In this document: piece after piece, positions 1 through 9,953 of the stretch | How the letters are laid out: each line of letters starts with the position of its first letter | How positions within the stretch are numbered: position 1 is the stretch's first letter | DNA from: Anomaloglossus baeobatrachus | Taxonomy: Eukaryota; Chordata; Amphibia; Anura; Aromobatidae | Direction of reading: 5' to 3' | Length of the DNA stretch: 64,000 nucleotides | NCBI RefSeq assembly: GCF_048569485.1 | Contig: NC_134357.1 | Location: 111,088,744 to 111,152,743, forward strand | Notes under the pieces: model-generated | What the model saw: only the letters and a program-made list of their open reading frames with translations | What the model was told of the DNA's origin: nothing | Databases searched by the model: none | Position numbers and translations under genes: made by a program

Positions 1-1458
1 GTCAATATAGGACCCAGCTTCTTGTAATAGGCCACCAGGAGCCCATCCGGCCCTGGTGCCTTACCCGAAGGGGAATTCTTAAGGGCCGCAGATAGCTCCG
101 CCTCAGAAATCGGTGCCTCCAGTGCCTTTATATCTTCCGGTTTAAGCCTCAGGAGTCCTGAGGATCTTAAATAATCCTGGATTCTTTCCCTGGCTGTCTC
201 CCTATCGTCCGTAAAAGTCCCTAAATGCAGCAGCAATGTCAGCTGGTAGTGAGGCTCTCTCCCCAGATTGTTTCCGTATATGTGGTATAAACCCCTTCAA
301 CCTTTGAATCCGCAACGCCCTTGCTAGAGTCCTGCTATTTTTGTTTCCGAATTCATAAAAATGCCTTCGGCATCTTGCTAATGAGGCTTTAGCTTTGTTG
401 GAAAGTAGCGATTTCAACTTTTCTCTTTTCTGAAAGAGAAGGGTTTTGGTCTCATCATCTAGTCGGTCCTTGTGAATCCTCTCCAACGCGTGTATGTCTG
501 CCAATAGCGACTCGATTTCCGCGTTTCTCTCCCGTTTCAACCGAGCGCCATGTTTAACAAACAGACCTCTCACTACACATTTATGTGCTTCCCATGTTAC
601 CGCGGGTGTGGTGTCTCCCCGGGCGCAGAGGTTGAAGCACTCCTCCACCGCCTCCCGAATTTCCTGCATGGTCCCACGATCCCCCAGCAAAGAAGTATTC
701 AATGTCCATTGGCCTTGTTTAACCAATGGGCGCACTAGGGAGACATCTAGAATTATTAAAGCGTGGTCAGAAAACAAGATCTCATCTATTTCAATACCCA
801 CCAGGTAGTGGAGATCCCTGTGTTTGATAAAGAAGTGGTCCAACCTTGAGTACGTATTATGGACAGTGGAGTAGAAGGAATAGTCCCTATCTGTCGGGTG
901 TTGCACCCTCCACACGTCGACTAGCTGGTATTCGTGTAACCCCCGTTTGACCCGACTATGAGCGGCTCTAGACATAGTTGCGGCACTCTTTGAAGTATCT
1001 ATCTCTGGGTCCATAACAAAATTAACATCCCCTCCCACTATCAACGTGCCCTCTGAGAACTCGTCCAGGATGCTCAGGTATTTTAGCAGGGCTGAGCATT
1101 GCCCCGTGTTGGGAAGGTAAAGGGCCGCAAAGGTGAAGACCTGGGACTGGACACGACCTTTTATCATGATCAATCTCCCCTCCTTGTCCGTGTGGGTCCC
1201 CATCAACTCCCATGGCAGAGAGCTCGCAACCAGAATGCTTGTCCCCCTGGATCATGGGTCAGGTGATGGCGAATGGTAGACCGTCGAGTATCTCCGGTCA
1301 GACAGCTTATATGGTTTATCCAGGCAATAGTGGGTTTCTTGTAAGAAGATTACCTGAAGTCGCCTTTTCCACAACAGGTTCAGGAGGATTGAGTGCTTCT
1401 CTGGGCTGTGAAGGCCCTTGACGTTCAGGGACCCCACTCTAAGATCAGGTTTGGACAT
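1..1458 (-). pseudogene. L1-clade LINE ORF2, endonuclease and start of reverse transcriptase, broken
   Basis: Reads on the minus strand from 1458 to the left edge. It begins with an APE-type endonuclease: VGSLNVKGLHSP, then FLQETHY near 1340, then GGDVNFV near 1030, a YSRLDHFF segment near 830 and FSDHALI near 775, the usual order of L1-type endonuclease motifs. After a linker rich in Lys and Arg, positions 205-1 encode SPSGKAPGPDGLLVAYYKK, the classic opening of an L1 reverse transcriptase. The rest of the RT lies outside the window. The frame is broken at least twice: between the N-terminal piece (1252-1458) and the main endonuclease piece (to about 1206), and again at a TAG near 202-204 just before the RT. 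It is therefore a dead copy. The endonuclease would nick target DNA and the RT would prime on it; that role is family knowledge. Confidence in the L1 clade is high, subfamily unknown. Confidence 0.9.
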
Positions 1459-1534
1459 CGGCTTCGCAGCTTCAACAAGGACCTATGGGGAAACGACAAG
1501 GACAAGACGCACAAACACACCACGGGGAAAGGTA

Positions 1535-2294
1535 TTAAAGGGAACCTGTCATCAGAAAATTAGCTATAAAGCTAAAAGTTCCCCCCTCTGCAGCTCCTGG
1601 GCTGCATTCTAGGAAGCTTCCTATAGTTTTTTTGGCACCTTTTATAACAAAATAAACACTTTGTAAACTGGTACCTTTTCGTATGCAAATTTCTAAAATC
1701 GTCCATGGGGGCGGGCTGCCTGGGGTCCGTTGCTGTCCTCCTGCAGATTTACGCCGCCCCCGAACGCTGAATTTCAAAAGCTCAGGATGCCGCCCCCTCC
1801 TTCCCATCTATTTCCTGCTGCTGAGCAGGATGGGAAGGAGGGGACGTCCGGGCATCAGGCCAGCGAGCGCTTGCGCATAACGCTGGAGTCATAGGGGAAA
1901 GTGCGGTCACGAGGTTATGGGCGGCACTTACTGATGACACTCACAGCGCCGCCCATAACCTCGTGCCCGCGCCAAGCGTCACTAGCGGTCACACGTGCAC
2001 GCAGTGCACGGCACCGCTACAATGGAACAGCACATGCGCGGGACCACGGGCACCCAGGGGCGGCATCCTGAGCTTTTGAAATTCAGCGTTCGGGGGCGGC
2101 GTAAATCTGCAGGAGGACAGCAACGGACGATTTTAGAAATTTGCATACGAAAAGGTACCAGTTTACAAAGTGTTTATTTTGTTATAAAAGGTGCCAAAAA
2201 AACTATAGGAAGCTTCCTAGAATGCAGCCCAGGAGCTGCAGAGGGGGGAACTTTTAGCTTTATAGCTAATTTTCTGATGACAGGTTCCCTTTAA
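1535..2294. mobile_element. T2-type foldback MITE inserted in the LINE
   Basis: Both ends read TTAAAGGGAACCTGTCA in inverted orientation, and the two arms (about 1535-1800 and 2050-2294) are near-perfect inverted copies. The same peptide-like strings are therefore open on opposite strands at each end. The termini fit the TTAAAGGRR ends of the T2-MITE family known from Xenopus. The centre (1850-2030) holds a second GC-rich inverted stretch. It splits the LINE between ORF1 and ORF2. No transposase is visible. Confidence 0.85.
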
Positions 2295-2798
2295 GGGGGG
2301 GAGAAAAAAGGGGGAGATGTAGAAGTAGAGGGAGGGTGAAAAAGGAGAAAAAGGAAAAGAAAGAAAAATTAGGCGAAAAAAGGAAGAAAACGGAAACCAA
2401 GAAAAGACGCTCTCAAAGAGCTTGCAGGCCTATGGGCCCACTCTAGGCCTACTAGGGCAGTCTCAACGAAGACGGTAGTGAACACACGTATGAAGCCTAC
2501 CTGCCCCCCCACCCCGCTATATACTGGCTATCACCCCTGTAAAGCCACAGAAGGCAATGCTTATTATGAATTCCAACAGCCTCTCCTCCGCAGCCACCTT
2601 CAGACCATATGTATGGCACACCTCCACCCCCCCCCACACTGGAACAGAAACCCCAGAAAATGCAAGGGTACGCAATACACCAAAACAGTAATCCAAGAAT
2701 GGAGCCTTGTAAACTTCTCAGCCACTGCCACCGCTTGGCACGAAACCTGGAACCTTTCCCCTCTTCTGCATCTGGGGGCTCGTGGACTCCCAGGATAA

Positions 2799-4080
2799 CT
2801 AGTCTGGAATGGGGAGATCGGGCAAATCCAGGAATTTGTATATGGCCGGCAGGTCCGCAGGATGCTTCAATAGGAAGACAGACGACCCTTTCCGGACAAT
2901 AAGGTGGACTGGATGGCCCCAGCGATACGAGGCGTTCACCTCCTTGATTTTAACCAGGAGTGGTTGAAGCTGACGCCTCATGTAAAGTGTGCGGCTAGAG
3001 ACATCAGAGAAAAGCTTAATAACTGCACCGTCCATCTTTACAGGTCCGAACTCCCAGGCCCTCCTCAGGATCTGCTCCTTGTCCGTGTAAACGGCAGAGA
3101 ACGTCTCTTGGTGCGGGCGAGCCGGCTCCCTGGGTGGCCCTGGCAACTCTGTGTACTCTGTCGCATAAAAACGTGGCATCCAGTGGTCTATTAGTGACAG
3201 TATTAAATATTTCTTGCACCTTGGTACGGAGCAACTCAGTGGGCCAGTCCTCTGGGATACCTTTTACTCTTATGTTGTTGCGGCGTCCTCTGTTCTCTTG
3301 ATCGTCCAGCAACAGTGTCATATGCTTTAAGCGGTTATTGTAGGCCACACATTCTTTCTCCAGCCGTGTGACTCTGCTTTCCATAGAATCTTGAGCCTGT
3401 TCAGTGGCTGTGACCCTGTTGTCCAAGGCCCCTATCTCCTCTCTCACCGCAGTGATGGCCTGTTGATGAGATTGCTCTATTCCTCAGACCAGTGCATCTA
3501 GGTCACTTTTACTTGGAAGGGCTAAGATTAACTCCCTCAGTGCATGTATATCTGGTGTATTATGAGCAGGGCTCGCACATGTGGGGGAGGGAGCCGGGCT
3601 GCCCAGGGGAGGCCCCCCCACAGGGAGGAAGATAGCTGGAATGTCTCTGCCTGGGGATTTCTCTGGTGAGTGCAGGGAGCAGCTCTCATGCACTGGGCTT
3701 GTGCTGGCCGGGTGCTGCAGGCCCGTCAGGGCCCCCACGATCTGGGCCTCCCCCCCACTCCTCCGTTTCTCCTCACCTTCCTCCTCGCGGTGCCCTGCGG
3801 GTCCCGTTGCGTCCCCGCTGTGGAGCTTTTCAGCTGTGCGGTGTCCTTTCATCGGCTGGGCCGCCCTCTCTGCAGCCGCTCTCGTCCCTGCTCCGTTGCG
3901 GGGGCTCACGCCGGCCGCCGCTAACTTCTGCGGCGTCCCTGCCTGTGGGGATTCCCCCCCAGCGGGCCGCAGCATGGGAGCCGGCGCCATCTTAACGCTG
4001 CTGCCCGCGCTCCTTATCTCCAGCGGCGCCCCGCTGAAGAAACGCTCCATTCCTCCTCCTGGTCGCACAGCTCCAGCCAC
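2799..4080 (-). pseudogene. L1-clade LINE ORF1 (coiled coil plus RNA-binding domains), broken
   Basis: Minus-strand pieces share L1 ORF1p architecture. A low-complexity N-terminus (4080-3490) is followed in the same frame, after one in-frame TGA near 3484-3486, by a coiled coil (ALDNRVTATEQAQDSMESRV, about 3425-3360) and an RRM-like segment (ENRGRRNNIRVKGIPED, about 3300-3250). A frameshift near 3150-3180 leads to the C-terminal domain (2799-3150), with AVIKLFSDVSS and a Tyr/Arg-rich end. ORF1p of L1 elements trimerises through the coiled coil and coats the LINE RNA. Because of the stop and the frameshift this copy should not make a full protein. It belongs with the ORF2 relic at 1-1458; the DNA between them (2295-2798) is the inter-ORF spacer plus untranslated LINE sequence, with purine-rich tracts. 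Confidence 0.85.
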
Positions 4081-4106
4081 CGTGGTGAGTGCTCCCTGGG
4101 GCTTCC

Positions 4107-5258
4107 TGTGGCGCCCCTGACCTGGTCAGGCACCACTGAGTACTGCACCCATGCTGGGGACAGTACAATACAGGTAATCCAGAAGGCTGACTGGGGTGTG
4201 GAACACAGGCGCATAGTGATCAGGTCTCACACATGTACCCATGAGAGGACCCCTGGGGATCCCAGGAGGGGGAAAAGCCTTCACCTTCACTGGAATAGTG
4301 GAGGGGGCCAAAAGCCTCCATCTCCTCTCAAGGGGTGTGGTAAGAGAATCTGGTTGCTAGGTGGCGTAGGCAAGAACAGGAGAGGAGGGGCAGTGAGTCA
4401 GTTAGAGCAGAACTCCATAGGGCTCAGTGAGGAGCAGACCTGTGGGGCTGTTGCTGTCTAACAGCGCCCGCGCAGTGGCTACTGACGGGGGAGAACGGTC
4501 AACTAGGAGTGCTACCCGAAAGCCATCTTCAGCTAAAGAGAGGGCACGGAGTGGGAAGTAAGGAGACTGCTAGAGAGTACCAGGCCCAAACGGGCGGCAG
4601 ATCCCGGAGCGGAGATAGATCCAACTTTCTTTTGCTAAACCTGCCGGTGTGGGGCTCTCAAAGCCCACGCCACAACACTACCAAAAGCCGCAGCCACGTA
4701 GCCACAGTTAGGGCCCATAGGTCACAGGAGGCAAGCAGCTGGAGTGGCCTGGTCCAGGCGACAAGCAAACGGCAAACGAAGGGGAGAGAGGCTGCAGCAT
4801 CTTCCCTGGGTGACCCCCATAGGGACTAAAAGTCGGGGTTACCCCAAACCACCAAGGGCTAAGGAAGGCGAGTTAGTAGTCACCCTCACAAGTCAGCCTG
4901 AAGGACACCTGGTTCTTACTTGGTTCATCCCAGCTATGCCCGGGTCACTCACCCTGCCATCAACTGTGAGTAAAAACCCTGAAAGACATCCTGCTTGTGT
5001 GGAGTCATTCTGCGCCTTGTAGTTCTACACATCTACACAGGGCCCTGGGGCTTGCCTCACTCTCAGGAGGCTACTACATCTGGCTGCACCCACCATCAGC
5101 CCCAGGCAGCCCTTAATCTGCAGTGGCGCTCCCCACTGACCGCAATACTGAGAGTGGCGTCACGACCATCAAGAAGAAGATCTCCTACCTGTGACAAGAT
5201 CCAGCTACGTGGAGTCCCTGAAGGTAATGCACCGACACAACACCTGTGGGGCTTCACA
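4107..5258 (+). repeat. 5' LTR of the cold-shock element
   Basis: A 1152-bp direct repeat matching 7947-9098, with TG...CA ends. Several short ORFs recur in both copies and are not thought to be genes. Confidence 0.88.
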
Positions 5259-5260
5259 TC

Positions 5261-5278
5261 TGGCGTCACGAACAGGAT
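5261..5278 (+). other. Primer-binding site, probably tRNA-Ser
   Basis: TGGCGTCACGAACAGGAT lies two bases after the 5' LTR. It is the complement of CCA plus the last 15 bases of a vertebrate tRNA-Ser (CGA type, ending ATCCTGTTCGTGACG) as I remember that gene. The position is the expected one for minus-strand priming. Confidence 0.7.
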
Positions 5279-5307
5279 AAGGACTAGACCTGTTCAGACA
5301 GGTGACC

Positions 5308-7332
5308 ATGTGCCTGGGCGGTCCGCTTGAAAAATTGGAAGCGCCGCCATATTGCCACCATGAAAAGCGCGCTGAAAAACAACAGCAGCCCGCGCTGGAA
5401 GAAGATACCGCCCACGAAGAGGTGTGGCTACCCAGAGATCCCCTGCAGAGTTCTGACCTCGCAAGTGATGAGAGCGGAGGCGTCCAGAGACGTCGGGAAG
5501 GAAAGAGAGCCACAAGCCTGCTGCTGCAGAGAGAAGAGATGGAGTCCGGACGTGGATACCCAGAACCAGGCTCTGCTGCCTGGTGGTGCCGGGAGCTTGC
5601 TATCTTCTGCGATCAGCTGGAGGCCAGGATTATGCGACAGCTCAGTGAGGGACGCACGGAGCTTCTGGAGATGGCTGCGGCGGTTCGGACCTACGAAGAG
5701 GGAGCCGCGCGACGCATGCCAGATCGAGCGGCGACGACTCAGATCCCGATGGTGCCACCGATGGGTGAGTCCAGAGTTGCCCCGGCCAGCGCAAGTGCTC
5801 CGACCCCTGCTGCTACGACCACGGTCCCAGAAGAGGCGACTGGCGCGGCGACGCTGAGCGAGGCCGCAGCCACGCTAGGTGCGGCCCGCCAAATCCAGGC
5901 CGCCGCAGCGACACCCCGCCTGGCCCGCAAAGGTCCGACTGCCACGGCGATACTCATCCGTGCCGCAGGTGTGACGCTGACCCAGGCTGCCACCCTGCTG
6001 AGCCCAGTCCGCCAAGACCCCACCGCAGCAGCGACGCTCGTCCGAGCCGCAAGTGAGATGCTGAACCAGGCCGCAGCCCCGCCAGGTGCGGCCCGTCAAG
6101 CCCCGATCACTGCAGCGATGCCCAGCTCCACCTGCACGGACCCCATCGAGGATGCGACGCCAATTCAGACCGCGGCTGCAATGCCCAGTCCGGCCCGCCA
6201 AGAACTGGCCGCAACAGCGACGCAGATCCAGGCCGCCGCCACGCCAGGCTCGGCCCGCACAGACCAGGCCGCCGCCATGCCAGGCGCGGCCCGCCAAGAC
6301 CAGGCCGCCGCCATACAGGGCGCGGCCCGCCAAGAGATTGCATCACCATTTACCCCGGCCTGCAAGGCCAGAGCAGACACCGCTCCCCAGCCTAAGGAAG
6401 TCCCTACTAGGAAATCCCTGATAGGTGAAGACTCCGCATACTGGCAGCTGAAGGCTGACCTGGAGGCCAAGTTCCCACAGGAGATGGTGGACCGATACAT
6501 GCTCCCTCCGCACACCCCTAAGGCAACCCCTGCGGCAACCACGCTGAAGAGTCCACCGCCTGGGCCAGCTGAGGAACACTCATCCCCGGCGCTGCCACGA
6601 CCAGAGTGCAGCGAAGAACTAAGGGGGAGAGGAGGGCAAGAAGCTGAGGAGTTGCCCCCGGAGCCAGCAGCAGTGCTAGTCCCAGAGCCGGAGATGCTGC
6701 CATATTCCCGCTGGGACGAGGAAGACCTGACACCTCCTGCTGACGAAGAAGACCTGACACCTCCTGCTGACGAAGAAGACCTGCCCAACCGCCCTACCTG
6801 GGAGCTTGTAAGCTGCACTTCGCAGAATCCAGCCCGCAAGACGCAGCGCCGCAGCAGAACTCAGTTTTCCCCTGCACCGCCATCCCCAGAGCAAAGAGAT
6901 GACATCACGGCCAGAGACCTACAAGAAAAAAGGTTCCTGAGAAGAGCCAAAGCACAGGTCCGAGGACCCCTTTGCAGAGGAGTAGTGGAGGACTTCAGCC
7001 TCAAGTCAGGATACGGGTTCATCGTAGCACCTGGTATCAAAGAAGGCATTTTTGTCAATAGGAGAGACGTCAGAGCTCATCTGCCCAGAGGACATCCTGG
7101 CAGAAACTTAAAAATGGGAGACTCCGTACAGTTTACCCTGCATCAAGGAGAAAGAGGCTGGTATGCCCTAGATGTAGTGCCATGTCCCAAAGAAGAAAGG
7201 AAAGACAGCCATAAAGAAAGAAAAGACCAAAGACCTAATGATGAGACCACTACAGATGAGGAAAAAGGTCAAGAAACCAACAGGTGCCGCAGCCCTACAG
7301 GCCCAAGCCCTGGTGAAGAGGAATCTGCCTAA
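5308..7332 (+). CDS. Ala/Pro-rich protein with C-terminal Y-box-like cold-shock domain, inside an LTR element
   Basis: One uninterrupted frame of about 674 codons fills most of the internal region. I start it at the ATG at 5308; the frame is open a little further upstream but without an ATG. The N-terminal 150 residues are mixed and Glu/Arg-rich. Residues about 150-350 are degenerate repeats of Ala, Pro, Arg and Gln (recurring GAARQ and QAAA). An acidic repeat (DEEDLTPPA, tandem, 6714-6782) follows. Residues about 555-628 (6970-7190) form a cold-shock domain: GVVEDFSLKSGYGFI has the RNP1-like GYGFI, GIFVN is RNP2-like, then a long loop and MGDSVQFTL. The loop HPGRNL resembles the NPRKYL loop of vertebrate Y-box proteins. 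A Lys/Arg/Glu-rich tail follows. Cold-shock domains bind single-stranded nucleic acid; a nucleocapsid-like role in packaging element RNA is inference. No Gag, zinc knuckle, protease or RT is recognised. Confidence 0.8.
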   Translation: MCLGGPLEKLEAPPYCHHEKRAEKQQQPALEEDTAHEEVWLPRDPLQSSDLASDESGGVQRRREGKRATSLLLQREEMESGRGYPEPGSAAWWCRELAIFCDQLEARIMRQLSEGRTELLEMAAAVRTYEEGAARRMPDRAATTQIPMVPPMGESRVAPASASAPTPAATTTVPEEATGAATLSEAAATLGAARQIQAAAATPRLARKGPTATAILIRAAGVTLTQAATLLSPVRQDPTAAATLVRAASEMLNQAAAPPGAARQAPITAAMPSSTCTDPIEDATPIQTAAAMPSPARQELAATATQIQAAATPGSARTDQAAAMPGAARQDQAAAIQGAARQEIASPFTPACKARADTAPQPKEVPTRKSLIGEDSAYWQLKADLEAKFPQEMVDRYMLPPHTPKATPAATTLKSPPPGPAEEHSSPALPRPECSEELRGRGGQEAEELPPEPAAVLVPEPEMLPYSRWDEEDLTPPADEEDLTPPADEEDLPNRPTWELVSCTSQNPARKTQRRSRTQFSPAPPSPEQRDDITARDLQEKRFLRRAKAQVRGPLCRGVVEDFSLKSGYGFIVAPGIKEGIFVNRRDVRAHLPRGHPGRNLKMGDSVQFTLHQGERGWYALDVVPCPKEERKDSHKERKDQRPNDETTTDEEKGQETNRCRSPTGPSPGEEESA

Positions 7333-7946
7333 GTTCAAGTAAAGTACAGCAAGTTTTGACCAGTTGGAAAGTTTGTTTTGCAACGTTTTAAAAGTTCAAG
7401 CATGTGCCCACAAAAACTCATGTGAGAAATGAACCTTAAGGCTATGAACTGGCTATAGCCACAAACTCTCGCAGTGTAAATAGTTACACCAGAGGGCACC
7501 ACCACCACCAGAGTCAGCCTGTTTAGGGGCTTGGCTCGTCTGCAACCAGGAGGAGCCCGTCCGTATATAGGGCCTTGGCTCACCTGCGACCAGAGAGCAT
7601 GCCTGTTTATGGGGCCTGGCTCTCCACCACAAAGAGGGTACCTGGTCAGCACCAACTGTGGAGGCCGCCTCTACATCCTGCCAGAAGAGGCTGAAGGCGC
7701 GGATCCACCAGGCCAGGTATACCCTGAAACCCCCAGCCCATGAAAGCCGCCTCTACATCCTGCCAGAAGTGGCTGAAGTCGCGGCCAACGTGAAAGGGTT
7801 TTGGGTGGGTTAACGGACTTGTGGGTGGAGGGTGGTGATGTATGGTACCTGGTGCTTTTAAAATGTTTTACATGTTTTAATGTTTTATGCACTTTTAAAA
7901 TGTTGTCTTGCAGCCCGAGGACGTGCTGGTGATAACTAAGGGGGAA
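7333..7946 (+). other. 3' non-coding part of the cold-shock element
   Basis: No long ORF. It contains loosely repeated GGCTTGGCTC-like modules (7525-7620) and a partial duplication of about 40 bases around GCCGCCTCTACATCCTGCCA (7665 and 7747), and ends in the purine run 7938-7946 that probably serves as polypurine tract. Confidence 0.6.
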
Positions 7947-9098
7947 TGTGGCACCCCTGACCTGGTCAGGCACCACTGAGTACTGCACCCATGCTGGGGA
8001 CAGTACAATACAGGTAATCCAGAAGGCTGACTGGGGTGTGGAACACAGGCGCATAGTGATCAGGTCTCACACATGTACCCATGAGAGGACCCCTGGGGAT
8101 CCCAGGAGGGGGAAAAGCCTTCACCTTCACTGGAATAGTGGAGGGGGCCAAAAGCCTCCATCTCCTCTCAAGGGGTGTGGTAAGAGAATCTGGTTGCTAG
8201 GTGGCGTAGGCAAGAACAGGAGAGGAGGGGCAGTGAGTCAGTTAGAGCAGAACTCCATAGGGCTCAGTGAGGAGCAGACCTGTGGGGCTGTTGCTGTCTA
8301 ACAGCGCCCGCGCAGTGGCTACTGACGGGGGAGAACGGTCAACTAGGAGTGCTACCCGAAAGCCATCTTCAGCTAAAGAGAGGGCACGGAGTGGGAAGTA
8401 AGGAGACTGCTAGAGAGTACCAGGCCCAAACGGGCGGCAGATCCCGGAGCGGAGATAGATCCAACTTTCTTTTGCTAAACCTGCCGGTGTGGGGCTCTCA
8501 AAGCCCACGCCACAACACTACCAAAAGCCGCAGCCACGTAGCCACAGTTAGGGCCCATAGGTCACAGGAGGCAAGCAGCTGGAGTGGCCTGGTCCAGGCG
8601 ACAAGCAAACGGCAAACGAAGGGGAGAGAGGCTGCAGCATCTTCCCTGGGTGACCCCCATAGGGACTAAAAGTCGGGGTTACCCCAAACCACCAAGGGCT
8701 AAGGAAGGCGAGTTAGTAGTCACCCTCACAAGTCAGCCTGAAGGACACCTGGTTCTTACTTGGTTCATCCCAGCTATGCCCGGGTCACTCACCCTGCCAT
8801 CAACTGTGAGTAAAAACCCTGAAAGACATCCTGCTTGTGTGGAGTCATTCTGCGCCTTGTAGTTCTACACATCTACACAGGGCCCTGGGGCTTGCCTCAC
8901 TCTCAGGAGGCTACTACATCTGGCTGCACCCACCATCAGCCCCAGGCAGCCCTTAATCTGCAGTGGCGGTCCCCACTGACCGCAATACTGAGAGTGGCGT
9001 CACGACCATCAAGAAGAAGATCTCCTACCTGTGACAAGATCCAGCTACGTGGAGTCCCTGAAGGTAATGCACCGACACAACACCTGTGGGGCTTCACA
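7947..9098 (+). repeat. 3' LTR of the cold-shock element
   Basis: Matches 4107-5258 base for base apart from about two substitutions. Unrelated sequence follows its CA end. Confidence 0.88.
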
Positions 9099-9950
9099 TC
9101 CCTTTTAGGCGGCATTAGATTGCGGAGAGGCTGTATTTTAGCTGAATACGGGCAGTGGGTGTGGGAGCTCAGGTAGTTTGCTTCCTCACACCACTATGTT
9201 CAAGCCACGCCCCCCGTAATTTGTAAATTTAAAAAATATATAAAGTAATAAAAACATAATTGGTATCACTCCAGATGTATAAGTCCAACTCAAGCCCTGG
9301 CATAGCTTAATCTACAGAAAAATTGGTCATGGAACACAGTACAAGGTGACCCAACCAAAACTCTTTGTCTTTTAATTTTTAAGCTTTTCTTTTGTAAAAA
9401 TAGTAAAGCATAAAAAAATGAAAGATTTGGCATTGCTGTAGAATAAACTGAACATATCATGTTTAATGAAAAGTAAAATTGAAACCCAAAATACAATGGC
9501 CGCACTGGTGACATTGTCATTAGAGTGCAGTAAAGAAAGTCAAACATGGCATGCGCACAATAGAACTCATATATAGTCCATAGCTAAGAATCAGACGTGC
9601 AACCATTGCAGACACACAGAGGCTCCATAGACATAATACAGTAATATTGTCAGCTGTTTCATACCAGAATTATGACTGACCTGCTCCCTTTTAAGGTTGA
9701 TACGGGAATCTCCATTTTTACAGGGAGCACAAGGCTTCAAGGTTGGCATCTTGTCTGCGGCTTATAAATCATTTATTGACATGGGGATGACAAAACCAAG
9801 CACACGTGTTTATAAGTCTCATCCCCTGCACAATTGTCGGTAGCAGCTGCTGATGGGTGACTCAGAGTTACCATAAAAAATCCCTAAGTTGACGTAATCA
9901 TAGAGCAGATGTAGAAACATAACCGAGTGATCCCAATTAGATGCAAATAG
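9099..9950. other. Probable LINE 5' end, then unrecognised AT-rich repeat
   Basis: On the minus strand 9210-9099 reads like a GC-rich LINE 5' leader and would join the LINE interrupted at 4107, so the LTR element probably landed in the LINE's 5' end. 9220-9950 is AT-rich, codes for nothing convincing, and I do not recognise it. Confidence 0.4.
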
Positions 9951-9953
9951 ATA

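Larger units (their letters stand above)
4107..9098 (+). mobile_element. Young LTR retrotransposon without RT, carrying a cold-shock-domain ORF
   Basis: Two direct repeats of equal length (4107-5258 and 7947-9098, 1152 bp each) begin TGTGG and end TTCACA, as LTRs do. A primer-binding site lies 2 bases inside the 5' LTR and a short purine run (AAGGGGGAA, 7938-7946) sits just before the 3' LTR. The inside is only 2.69 kb and holds one ORF with no protease, RT or integrase, so the element is non-autonomous and must borrow its enzymes. I could see only two differences between the LTRs (near 4112/7952 and 5129/8969), so the insertion is very recent. The element looks whole. No clean target-site duplication is visible (CTTCC on the left, TCCCT on the right). 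It is inserted in the 5' end of the LINE. The parent family is unknown. Confidence 0.88.

Noticed and set aside
4107-4120. Target-site duplication for the cold-shock element
   Set aside because: CTTCC on the left and TCCCT on the right do not match well enough to call.
5875-6839. Minus-strand ORFs opposite the cold-shock frame
   Set aside because: Shadow frames of a GC-rich, Ala-rich coding region.
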